From Micromonospora sp. C95 (GTDB taxonomy: Bacteria > Actinomycetota > Actinomycetes > Mycobacteriales > Micromonosporaceae), in assembly GCF_018070465.1 (NCBI RefSeq), contig NZ_JAGPXT010000011.1, positions 1 through 64,000 on the forward strand: a DNA stretch of 64,000 nt, in the 5' to 3' direction. A program made the translations under genes and the position numbers. Below, piece after piece: positions 19,002 through 26,235 of the stretch (the stretch's first letter is position 1; each line of letters starts with the position of its first letter). Under the pieces are notes generated by a model that ran no database searches, was not told the origin of the DNA, and was given only the letters and a program-made list of their open reading frames with translations.

Positions 19002-19049
19002 GGTTACCCACTACGCTAGGAGCGGCGACACCCGGTACCGCGGGTGTCG
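19002..19049. promoter_or_regulatory. Divergent promoters and 5' hairpin between the tRNA and pdtaR
   Basis: TACGCT (19012-19017) fits a -10 for pdtaR, and TAACCT on the minus strand (about 19007-19002) fits one for the tRNA. A 9-bp hairpin, CGACACCCG/CGGGTGTCG at 19026-19049, would form at the very 5' end of the pdtaR transcript. Confidence 0.45.
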
Positions 19050-19075
19050 AGGCTAAGACTGGGTGGGAGTGGCTC

Positions 19076-19696
19076 GTGGCCGAGACGCAGACGGATGCCG
19101 CGCGCAGGCGGGTACTGATCGCCGAGGACGAGGCGCTGATCCGGCTGGATCTGGCTGAGATGCTGGCCGAGGAGGGCTACGAGGTGGTCGGCGAGGCCGG
19201 TGACGGCGAGGCCGCCATCCGGCTGGCCGAGGATCTCAAGCCCGACCTGGTGATCCTCGACATCAAGATGCCGATCATGGACGGGTTGGCGGCCGCCGAG
19301 CGGATCGCCGGGGCCCGGATCGCTCCGGTGATCATTCTGACCGCGTTCAGCCAGCGTGACCTGGTGGAGCGGGCTCGGGCGGCCGGTGCGATGGCGTACC
19401 TGGTGAAGCCCTTCCAGAAGAGCGACCTGGTGCCGGCGGTGGAGATCGCCCTGTCCCGCTACTCGGAGATCGCCGCGCTGGAGGCGGAGGTGGCCGGGCT
19501 GACCGACCGGCTGGAGGTCCGCAAGACCGTCGAGCGGGCCAAGGGCGCGCTGATGACCGCCTACAACATGAGCGAGCCGCAGGCGTTCAAGTGGATCCAG
19601 CGCACCGCGATGGACCATCGGATGACCATGAAGGAGGTCTCCGAGCGGATCCTCGCCGAGACCGCTGGCGGTGAGGTGGCCGAGCCGGCCCAGTAG
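19076..19696 (+). CDS. pdtaR: ANTAR-domain response regulator (RNA-binding antiterminator)
   Basis: A 206-aa two-domain regulator. The receiver domain (about 13-130) has the acidic pocket (AEDE), phospho-acceptor Asp62 in VILDIKMP, Thr in ILTAFS and Lys in LVKPF. The C-terminal ANTAR domain (about 145-200) has the coiled linker and conserved residues ERAKGALMTAYNMSEPQAFKWIQ, read here as VERAKGALM and MSEPQAFKW. In mycobacteria the orthologue PdtaR is phosphorylated by PdtaS and binds paired RNA hairpins to control termination. No sensor kinase is in this window. GGGTGGGAG precedes the GTG start. Confidence 0.95.
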   Translation: MAETQTDAARRRVLIAEDEALIRLDLAEMLAEEGYEVVGEAGDGEAAIRLAEDLKPDLVILDIKMPIMDGLAAAERIAGARIAPVIILTAFSQRDLVERARAAGAMAYLVKPFQKSDLVPAVEIALSRYSEIAALEAEVAGLTDRLEVRKTVERAKGALMTAYNMSEPQAFKWIQRTAMDHRMTMKEVSERILAETAGGEVAEPAQ

Positions 19697-19734
19697 GCCC
19701 GATCGGGCCCGGTGCCAGAGGGCTGCGGCGCCGA

Positions 19735-19740
19735 TACCAT
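19735..19740 (+). promoter_or_regulatory. -10 element of a leaderless promoter (lipoprotein gene)
   Basis: TACCAT ends five bases before the ATG of the lipoprotein gene. No ribosome site is present. Confidence 0.5.
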
Positions 19741-19745
19741 CGGGC

Positions 19746-20963
19746 ATGCGCCGAGGACGGGTCGACGTGACAGCCCGGCCGCGCCGTGCCTTCGCACCAG
19801 CTCTGCGGCGTACCGCTGCCCTCGTCATCCTCTCCCTGCTGCTGGTGACGGGCTGTCGGGCCGGTACGCCGGGACCTGACGAAGCGCCACCGCTGCAGCC
19901 CGACTGGCGGGAGCTGACGTTGCCCGCCCCACCGGGCGCACCCGGCCGGTTGATGCTCCGCGACGTGACCGCCTGCGGCGGGCGTTGGTACATCGTCGGT
20001 GCGGTCGGTGGTCCCGGTGACGCGACCCGGCCGGCGGCCTGGACGAGCGCCGACGGGGTGTCCTGGGAGTCGGTTCGGATCGTGGCGGACTCCTACTACG
20101 GCCGGCAGAACATCCTGTACTCGGTCGCCTGCCGAGGCGGCCGCTTCGCCGCGGTCGGCGCGAAGAGCGGCGGTGCGCACGCGAATCCGCGGGTGAGCAG
20201 TTGGGTGCGGCGTGCGGACGGTGCGCTGGTCGAGGTTCGGGCCGGGTTCGAGCTCTACGGCGGTCCGCAGGCGGTGAACGTGGCGCGGATGGTCGCCGGT
20301 GAGTCGAACTTCATGATCGTGGGCAACCGGGTGAGCGGTGCGGCGGTCTGGCTCTCCGGTGCGGCGGACGGCTTCGAGATCCTTGCGGGCGTGCCGGGGC
20401 TGGCGACCGATGAGCGGGGGGTCACCTGGCTGTTCGACGCGACGCCGGTGGATGGCGGCTGGTTGGCGGTGGGCGGGATCATCGGCCCTGGCCGGATCGA
20501 TCGGGATCCGCTGGCATGGCGTTCGTCGGACGGCCGGAGCTGGCAGCGGGAGCCCGTGCCGGGCACCGACGAGTACGACGAGTTGCAGCGGGTGGTGCGG
20601 GTCGGTGGCGGGCCGGTGGCGGTCGGCCTGCGCGGTCGTGCTTTCGGCGGGTGGCGGGTCGGGCCCGGTGGCTGGGAGCGGGCGGGTGGGTTCGGTGTGG
20701 CCGCGTCGTCCGGCGTGCCCGCCGTGCGGGGGTTGTCGACCTTCGACGGGCAGCTGGTGACGGTGGTCACGGACGGTGTACGCCATGCCCTGTGGAGCTC
20801 GGCGGACCGCGGTGTCTCGTGGCGGCGGGCGGTGCTGCCGAGGGAGGTGCCGGCCGGGCCGGTCAGCTCGGTGGCGGTGTTCGGGACGCCGGGCCGGTTG
20901 CTGCTGGTGCTTGACGACGGTGCGGCCGGTGCGGCCTTCGGGCTGTCGGGTTTGCCGGGCTGA
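19746..20963 (+). CDS. Putative lipoprotein with Asp-box-like repeats
   Basis: A 405-aa exported protein. An Arg-rich n-region and hydrophobic core lead to the lipobox LVTGC (Cys at about residue 37). The mature part holds repeated Asp-box-like motifs (TSADGVSW, RSSDGRSW, SSADRGVSW) spaced through beta-rich sequence. That suggests a sialidase/BNR-type beta-propeller fold used for binding rather than catalysis. No hydrolase catalytic residues are recognised. The start is set by the signal peptide and a leaderless -10. It sits between pdtaR and the liv operon, with no obvious functional link. Confidence 0.8.
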   Translation: MRRGRVDVTARPRRAFAPALRRTAALVILSLLLVTGCRAGTPGPDEAPPLQPDWRELTLPAPPGAPGRLMLRDVTACGGRWYIVGAVGGPGDATRPAAWTSADGVSWESVRIVADSYYGRQNILYSVACRGGRFAAVGAKSGGAHANPRVSSWVRRADGALVEVRAGFELYGGPQAVNVARMVAGESNFMIVGNRVSGAAVWLSGAADGFEILAGVPGLATDERGVTWLFDATPVDGGWLAVGGIIGPGRIDRDPLAWRSSDGRSWQREPVPGTDEYDELQRVVRVGGGPVAVGLRGRAFGGWRVGPGGWERAGGFGVAASSGVPAVRGLSTFDGQLVTVVTDGVRHALWSSADRGVSWRRAVLPREVPAGPVSSVAVFGTPGRLLLVLDDGAAGAAFGLSGLPG

Positions 20964-21191
20964 GCGTGGGTCGGCGCTGTTACGGGGGCGGTCGCATCGG
21001 CGCTTGTGTTCGTAACGGTTTGGCAAGCGTGGCTCGCGGGGCTTCCGGGACGGTTTAGGGACGCAGTACGCTCCGCCATCACGAGCCGTAACGCAGGTGT
21101 GCGGATTCACGCCTGGGTGGTGACCGCCGAGCTGGCCGGTGACGCTGCCCCGGGTGCGCCCGAGCCCTGTATCTGGAGGAGGTCAATAGCC

Positions 21192-22346
21192 GTGAGGCGT
21201 AAGTACGTACGGGCGCTGGGCGCCGTCGGGCTGGCGGCAGCCCTGTTTGCCGCGGCGGGCTGCCAGGCGTCGGATGAGGGCAGCGATGCTGGCGGCGACG
21301 GTAACTGCGGTGGCAAGCTCGCCATCTTCGGTGCCTTCAGCGGCCCGAACTCCGGTCTGGTGATCCCGTCGCTCAACGGCGCGAAGCTCGCCGTGAAGCA
21401 GCACAACGAGGCGAACGCGGACTGCCAGGTCACCCTGCAGGAGTTCGACACCCAGGGTGACCCCACGCAGGCCACGCCGGTCGCGAACCAGGTCGTCGGT
21501 GACGAGTCCTTCCTGGGCGTCATCGGTGGCGCGTTCTCCGGTGAGACCAAGGCGACGATGGACGTCTACGAGGCCGCCGGAATGGTGATGGTGAGCCCGT
21601 CGGCGACCGCGATCGAGTTGACCGCCGGCGACAACAAGGCGTTCCACCGGGTGGTCGGTAACGACGCCACCCAGGGTGCCGCCGCGGCCGTCTACTTCCG
21701 GGACATCGCGCAGGCCAAGAAGGTCTTCGTGATCAACGACGGCACCACCTACGGTGCCGGTATCGCCAACGAGCTGACCAAGGCTCTCGGTGACCTGGCC
21801 GGCGGGACCGACCAGGTGCAGGAGAAGCAGGTCAACTTCGCCGCCACCATCTCGAAGATCAAGGCTGCCGCGCCGGACGCGGTCGCCTACGGTGGTTACA
21901 CCAACGAGGCCGCCCCGCTGCTGAAGCAGATGCGGGAGGCCGGCATCGAGGCGACCTTCCTCGGCTTCGACGGTCTGTACGACCCGGCCTTCCCGTCGGG
22001 TGCCGGTGCCGGCGCCAACGGTGCGATCGTGACCTGCCCGTGCCTGCCGCCGGACAAGGCCGGTGGCACCTTCTCCGCCGACTACGAGAAGGAGTACGGC
22101 GCGCCTCCGGGTTCCTACGGTGCCGAGGGCTTCGACGCCGCGCAGGTGCTGATCGAGGGGCTGGCCGAGGGCAAGACCACGCGTAAGGACCTCCTGGAGT
22201 GGGTGGACGCCTACGACAAGGAGGGCGTCTCGAAGTACCTCAAGTTCGACCCGACCGGTGACGTGGACAAGTCCCGGGTGGTGATCTGGGCCTACGAGAT
22301 CAAGGATGGCGCGATCACGGCCCAGCAGGAGATCAAGCTCAGCTGA
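21192..22346 (+). CDS. livK: Branched-chain amino acid ABC transporter substrate-binding lipoprotein
   Basis: A 384-aa periplasmic-type binding protein anchored as a lipoprotein (signal peptide ending AAAGC at about residue 22). It has the type 1 fold of LivJ/LivK/AmiC proteins: GAFSGPNSG near the start, IGGAFSGET, VSPSATA, VFVINDGTTYG and FLGFDGL. GGAGGAGG precedes the GTG. The 228 bp upstream hold TACGCT at about 21069-21074 as a possible -10. It leads the livKHMGF operon; a strong hairpin after it may lower expression of the membrane and ATPase genes. Confidence 0.95.
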   Translation: MRRKYVRALGAVGLAAALFAAAGCQASDEGSDAGGDGNCGGKLAIFGAFSGPNSGLVIPSLNGAKLAVKQHNEANADCQVTLQEFDTQGDPTQATPVANQVVGDESFLGVIGGAFSGETKATMDVYEAAGMVMVSPSATAIELTAGDNKAFHRVVGNDATQGAAAAVYFRDIAQAKKVFVINDGTTYGAGIANELTKALGDLAGGTDQVQEKQVNFAATISKIKAAAPDAVAYGGYTNEAAPLLKQMREAGIEATFLGFDGLYDPAFPSGAGAGANGAIVTCPCLPPDKAGGTFSADYEKEYGAPPGSYGAEGFDAAQVLIEGLAEGKTTRKDLLEWVDAYDKEGVSKYLKFDPTGDVDKSRVVIWAYEIKDGAITAQQEIKLS

Positions 22347-22361
22347 GCCAGGATGACCGTT

Positions 22362-22391
22362 GCGCGGCCGGGGTCTTTTCCCCGGCCGCGC
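22362..22391 (+). terminator. Intra-operon hairpin (attenuator) between livK and livH
   Basis: A perfect 12-bp stem, GCGCGGCCGGGG and its complement, closes on a TCTTTT loop. It begins 15 bases after the livK stop. Such hairpins commonly let the binding protein be made in excess over the permease. Confidence 0.75.
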
Positions 22392-22413
22392 GACGGTGCC
22401 AAGGGAGAAACCC

Positions 22414-23388
22414 GTGAATTTCGATGCCTTGTTCGGCAACCTGGCCCAGCACACGGTGGACGGGTTGTCCAAAGGGGCCATCTACGCCCTCGTCGCACTG
22501 GGGTACACACTCGTCTACGGTGTGCTTCGTCTGATCAACTTCGCGCACTCCGAGATCTTCATGGTCGGCACGTTCGCGATTCTCGGTACCTGGTCGCTGC
22601 TCGGGATCACCGACACACCCTCGATCGGCATGGCGATCGTCTACCTGCTCATCGGTCTGCTTGTCGGCGCGGCGGCCTCCGGTGCCACGGCGTTGACCGT
22701 CGAGCGGGTCGCGTACCGGCGACTACGTCGGATGAACGCGCCGCCGCTGATCTTCCTGATCACCGCCATCGGTGTCTCGCTCGTCCTGGTGGAGATCTAC
22801 GCGCTGTGGATGGCGGGGTTCTTCTCGGGGCGCGGCTTCAGCGAGAACCGGCTCGTGATCGGCATCCCGGCGATGCTGAAGCAGGAGACGGTGATCTCGG
22901 TGGCCGGCGCCAACATCACCAATGTGCAGATCATCATGGTGGTGTCGGCCCTGGTGATGCTCTACGGGCTGGACCAGTTCATCAACCGGACCCGGTACGG
23001 CCGGGGGGTGCGCGCGGTGGCGCAGAATCCGGACACCGCGGCGCTGATGGGGGTGCACCAGGACCGGGTGATCATGCTGGTCTTCGTGTTGGGTGGACTG
23101 ATGGCGGGTGCGGCCGCGCTGCTGTGGAACATGCGGTACGGGATCACCAAGTTCGACATCGGTTTCGTGATCGGGCTCAAGGCGTTCACCGCCGCGGTGC
23201 TCGGTGGCATCGGCAATCTGCGGGGCGCGCTGCTCGGTGGCCTGCTGCTCGGTGTGATCGAGGTGTACGCCGCGACGCTGACTCGGTCGACCTGGGAGGA
23301 TGTGGCCGCCTTCGTGGTGCTCGTGGTGGTGCTGATCTTCCGCCCGACCGGTCTGCTCGGTGAGTCTCTCGGAAAGGCGAGGGCATGA
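22414..23388 (+). CDS. livH: Branched-chain amino acid ABC transporter permease
   Basis: A 324-aa membrane permease with about eight to nine helices. LSKGAIYALVALGYTLVYG and LINFAHSEIFM are the N-terminal LivH signature. RAVAQNPDTAALMGV is the cytosolic EAA-like coupling loop, and AAVLGGIGNLRGALLGG the C-terminal family motif. The GTG start follows AAGGGAGAAA. Its stop overlaps the livM start in ATGA. Confidence 0.95.
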   Translation: MNFDALFGNLAQHTVDGLSKGAIYALVALGYTLVYGVLRLINFAHSEIFMVGTFAILGTWSLLGITDTPSIGMAIVYLLIGLLVGAAASGATALTVERVAYRRLRRMNAPPLIFLITAIGVSLVLVEIYALWMAGFFSGRGFSENRLVIGIPAMLKQETVISVAGANITNVQIIMVVSALVMLYGLDQFINRTRYGRGVRAVAQNPDTAALMGVHQDRVIMLVFVLGGLMAGAAALLWNMRYGITKFDIGFVIGLKAFTAAVLGGIGNLRGALLGGLLLGVIEVYAATLTRSTWEDVAAFVVLVVVLIFRPTGLLGESLGKARA

Positions 23389-24557
23389 CAGAGGCACTGC
23401 GACAGTTCAACGAGCGGCGCCGACACGCTTTGGGCGGCATGGCCGACCGTTGGCGGGCGCTGCCCCGCTGGCAGCGTTGGCTGGGGGTTTTGGCGGGGCT
23501 CGCGTTCCTCTACTACCTGCCGTTCCTGGGTGACATCCCCGGGACGAACCTGATCATCCCCGGCCTCGACTGGTTCCGGACCGACTCCATCGCCGGCGGC
23601 TCGAACTGGGCCGGGGTGCTCTTCGTGTGCGCCCTGTACGTGCTGGTCGCGATCGGGCTCAACGTGGTGATCGGCTTGGCCGGTCTGCTCGACCTCGGTT
23701 ATGTCGGCTTCTACGCGGTGGGTGCCTACAGCGTCGCGCTGTTCGGCTCGACCCAGTCGCCGGTCGTGCAGTCGATGCAGCGGCAGTTCGGCCTGTCGGA
23801 GGAGTGGGCGGTCGCCTGGGCGGTCTGTATCCCGATCGCGCTGGCCTTCTCCCTGGTCGCCGGCGTGCTGCTGGGCTGGCCGACGCTACGGCTGCGGGGT
23901 GACTACCTGGCCATCGTCACGCTGGGCTTCGGCGAGATCATCCGGATCGTGGCCAAGAACTCGGGGTGGGCCGGCCAGGCGCAGGGCGTCGCGGGCATCC
24001 CGGGTCCGGAGGGGCCGCCGTCGGCCGACAACACGGTCTTCGGGCTACTCAAGATCGAGCCCTGGTACTGGCTGGCGCTCACCGTGGTGCTGCTGATGGT
24101 CCTGCTGGTCCGCCGGCTGGAGCACAGCCGGGTCGGGCGGTCGTGGCTGGCCATCCGGGAGGACGAGGACGCCGCCGCGGTCATGGGCGTCTACCCGTTC
24201 AAGTTCAAGCTGTGGGCGTTCGCCATCGGCGCCGCCCTGGGTGGGTTGTCGGGTCTGCTCTTCGCCAGCCGGTCGACGTTCATCCAGCCGGAGACCTTCA
24301 ACGTCCAGCTTTCCATCCTGTTCGTCGCGATGGTGGTGGTCGGCGGGTCCGGCAACATGGCGGGCGTGGCGCTCGGTGCCTTCCTGCTCGCCTATCTGCC
24401 GGAGCGGTTCCGGGACTTCTCGGAGTACCGGGTGCTGGCCTTCGGGCTGGCGCTGGTGCTCATCATGTTGCTACGGCCGCAGGGTCTGCTGCCGAGCCGG
24501 CGGCGAACGCGGGAGTTGCAGGACCGGGCGAAGGAGGCTGCCGTCAATGTTGCCTAA
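23385..24557 (+). CDS. livM: Branched-chain amino acid ABC transporter permease
   Basis: A 390-aa permease with a longer cytosolic N-terminus than LivH (about 30 residues) and about nine helices. Typical LivM segments are GLNVVIGLAGLLDLGYVGFYAVGAY, read here as VVIGLAGLLDLGYVGFYAVG, then LRLRGDYLAIVTLGFGEIIRI and IREDEDAAAVMGV. The ATG overlaps the livH stop by four bases. The gene ends 11 bases inside livG, so translation of the cassette is tightly coupled. Confidence 0.95.
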   Translation: MTEALRQFNERRRHALGGMADRWRALPRWQRWLGVLAGLAFLYYLPFLGDIPGTNLIIPGLDWFRTDSIAGGSNWAGVLFVCALYVLVAIGLNVVIGLAGLLDLGYVGFYAVGAYSVALFGSTQSPVVQSMQRQFGLSEEWAVAWAVCIPIALAFSLVAGVLLGWPTLRLRGDYLAIVTLGFGEIIRIVAKNSGWAGQAQGVAGIPGPEGPPSADNTVFGLLKIEPWYWLALTVVLLMVLLVRRLEHSRVGRSWLAIREDEDAAAVMGVYPFKFKLWAFAIGAALGGLSGLLFASRSTFIQPETFNVQLSILFVAMVVVGGSGNMAGVALGAFLLAYLPERFRDFSEYRVLAFGLALVLIMLLRPQGLLPSRRRTRELQDRAKEAAVNVA

Positions 24558-25470
24558 GCAGATGACGTCGCCCGAGGACGCCGCCCCGCGCGAGGTGTTG
24601 CTCGAGGTGGACCAGGTCACGCTCCGGTTCGGTGGGGTGGTGGCGCTCGACAACCTGAGTTTCCAGATCTACAAGGGTGAGATCATCGGGTTGATCGGTC
24701 CGAACGGGGCCGGCAAGACCACCTGCTTCAACGCCATGACCGGCGTCTACCGGCCGACCTCGGGCGAGGTCCGGTTCGACGGGGAGCAGGTGAGCGGTCG
24801 GAAGCCGCACCGGATCAACCGGATGGGGATCGCCCGGACGTTCCAGAACATCCGCCTCTTCCCGGAGATGACCGCGCTGGAGAACGTCCTGGTGGGTGCC
24901 GACTCTCGGCACCACACGAGCGTGATCGGGGCGTTGTTCCGGCTCTACCGCGTCAAGCCCGGGCCGGAGGAGTTGCCGGTGGTCGACTCGACCAACGGGC
25001 TGGTCCGCTTCTGGCAGCAGGTCCGTCGGTCGTCGGCGCAGGTGTTCGGCATCTCCCGGCACACCCTCGAGGAGCGTGCCGGCGAGCGCAAGGCACTTGA
25101 GCTGTTGCGGTTCGTGGGCATCGCCGACCGGGCCAACGACCTGGCGCGCAACCTCCCGTACGGCTACCAGCGGCGGTTGGAGATCGCCCGAGCCCTGGCC
25201 ACCGAGCCGAAGTTGCTCTGCCTGGACGAGCCGGCCGCCGGGTTCAACCCGGCGGAGAAGGAGGAACTGCTGGACCTGATCCGCAAGATCCGGGACCGCG
25301 GGTTCACGGTCCTGCTCATCGAGCACGACATGCGGCTCGTCATGGGGGTCACCGACCGGATCGTGGTCCTGGAGTTCGGCAAGAAGATCGCCGAGGGTTC
25401 CCCCGCCGAGGTGCGGGACAACCCGAAGGTGATCGCGGCCTACCTGGGGGAGCCCGCAGATGCTGCTTGA
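24547..25470 (+). CDS. livG: Branched-chain amino acid ABC transporter ATP-binding protein
   Basis: A 307-aa ABC ATPase. Walker A is GPNGAGKT, the Q-loop region is ARTFQNIRLF, the signature motif is the LivG variant LPYGYQRRLEIARAL, and Walker B is LLCLDEPAAG followed by the H-loop IEHDM. Residues about 120-175 carry an insertion of some 40 residues (HHTSVIGALFRLYRVKPG onward) between Q-loop and signature, longer than in the E. coli protein. AAGGAGG lies in the livM 3' end before the ATG. Confidence 0.95.
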   Translation: MLPKQMTSPEDAAPREVLLEVDQVTLRFGGVVALDNLSFQIYKGEIIGLIGPNGAGKTTCFNAMTGVYRPTSGEVRFDGEQVSGRKPHRINRMGIARTFQNIRLFPEMTALENVLVGADSRHHTSVIGALFRLYRVKPGPEELPVVDSTNGLVRFWQQVRRSSAQVFGISRHTLEERAGERKALELLRFVGIADRANDLARNLPYGYQRRLEIARALATEPKLLCLDEPAAGFNPAEKEELLDLIRKIRDRGFTVLLIEHDMRLVMGVTDRIVVLEFGKKIAEGSPAEVRDNPKVIAAYLGEPADAA

Positions 25471-26170
25471 GATCGACGACTTGACACTGCGCTACGGCCG
25501 GATCGAGGCGCTGCACGGCATCAGCCTGCACGTCGAGGAAGGCGAGGTGGTCGCGCTCATCGGCGCGAACGGTGCCGGTAAGTCCAGCACGATGCGGGCC
25601 ATCTCCGGACTCCGGCCGGTGGCCCTGGGTTCGATCCGGTTCAACGGTGAGGACATCACCAACCTGCGGGCCGACCTGCGGGTGCGGCGGGGTATCTGCC
25701 AGGCGCCCGAGGGACGCGGCATCTTCCCGGGGATGACAGTGCTGGACAACCTGGACATGGGGGCGTACACCCGGCGGGACCACGCCGGGATCGCCGCTGA
25801 CCTGGACCGGGTCTTCACGCTGTTCCCCCGGCTGGCCGAGCGGCGCCGCCAGCATGGCGGCACGCTCTCCGGCGGCGAGCAGCAGATGCTCGCGGTGGGT
25901 CGGGCGTTGATGAGCCGGCCCAAGCTGCTGCTGCTGGACGAGCCGTCGATGGGCCTCGCTCCGATGATCATCCAGCAGATCTTCGACATCATCACGGAGA
26001 TCAACCAGCAGGGCACCACGATCCTGCTGGTGGAGCAGAACGCCCAGCAGGCGCTCTCCCGGGCCCACCGGGGGTACGTGCTGGAGACCGGCCGGATCGT
26101 CAAGGAGGGCACCGGGCAGGATCTGCTGCACGACCCGTCGGTCAAGGAGGCGTACCTGGGCGTGGCCTGA
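25460..26170 (+). CDS. livF: Branched-chain amino acid ABC transporter ATP-binding protein
   Basis: A 236-aa ABC ATPase of the LivF type: Walker A GANGAGKSS, Q-loop ICQAPEGRGIFPGMTV, signature LSGGEQQMLAVGRALM, Walker B LLLLDEPSMGLAP, and H-loop LLVEQN. It overlaps livG by 11 bases and closes the operon. A strong hairpin follows. Confidence 0.95.
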   Translation: MLLEIDDLTLRYGRIEALHGISLHVEEGEVVALIGANGAGKSSTMRAISGLRPVALGSIRFNGEDITNLRADLRVRRGICQAPEGRGIFPGMTVLDNLDMGAYTRRDHAGIAADLDRVFTLFPRLAERRRQHGGTLSGGEQQMLAVGRALMSRPKLLLLDEPSMGLAPMIIQQIFDIITEINQQGTTILLVEQNAQQALSRAHRGYVLETGRIVKEGTGQDLLHDPSVKEAYLGVA

Positions 26171-26186
26171 GCTGAGTCGCGTCGCG

Positions 26187-26216
26187 GGCCGGCCGGTGGG
26201 GGACCACCGGCCGGCC
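26187..26216. terminator. Bidirectional terminator between livF and the AfsR-like gene
   Basis: Perfect 13-bp arms (GGCCGGCCGGTGG and its complement) with a four-base loop lie between the convergent stops, 16 and 19 bases away. Confidence 0.85.
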
Positions 26217-26235
26217 TCGTGCTGTTCCGGCCCGG

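Noticed and set aside
18854..19075. N-terminal extension of pdtaR running through the tRNA, reading GGIRTH
   Set aside because: It is the well-known artefact of translating the T-arm of a tRNA; the real start is the GTG at 19076 with a ribosome site.
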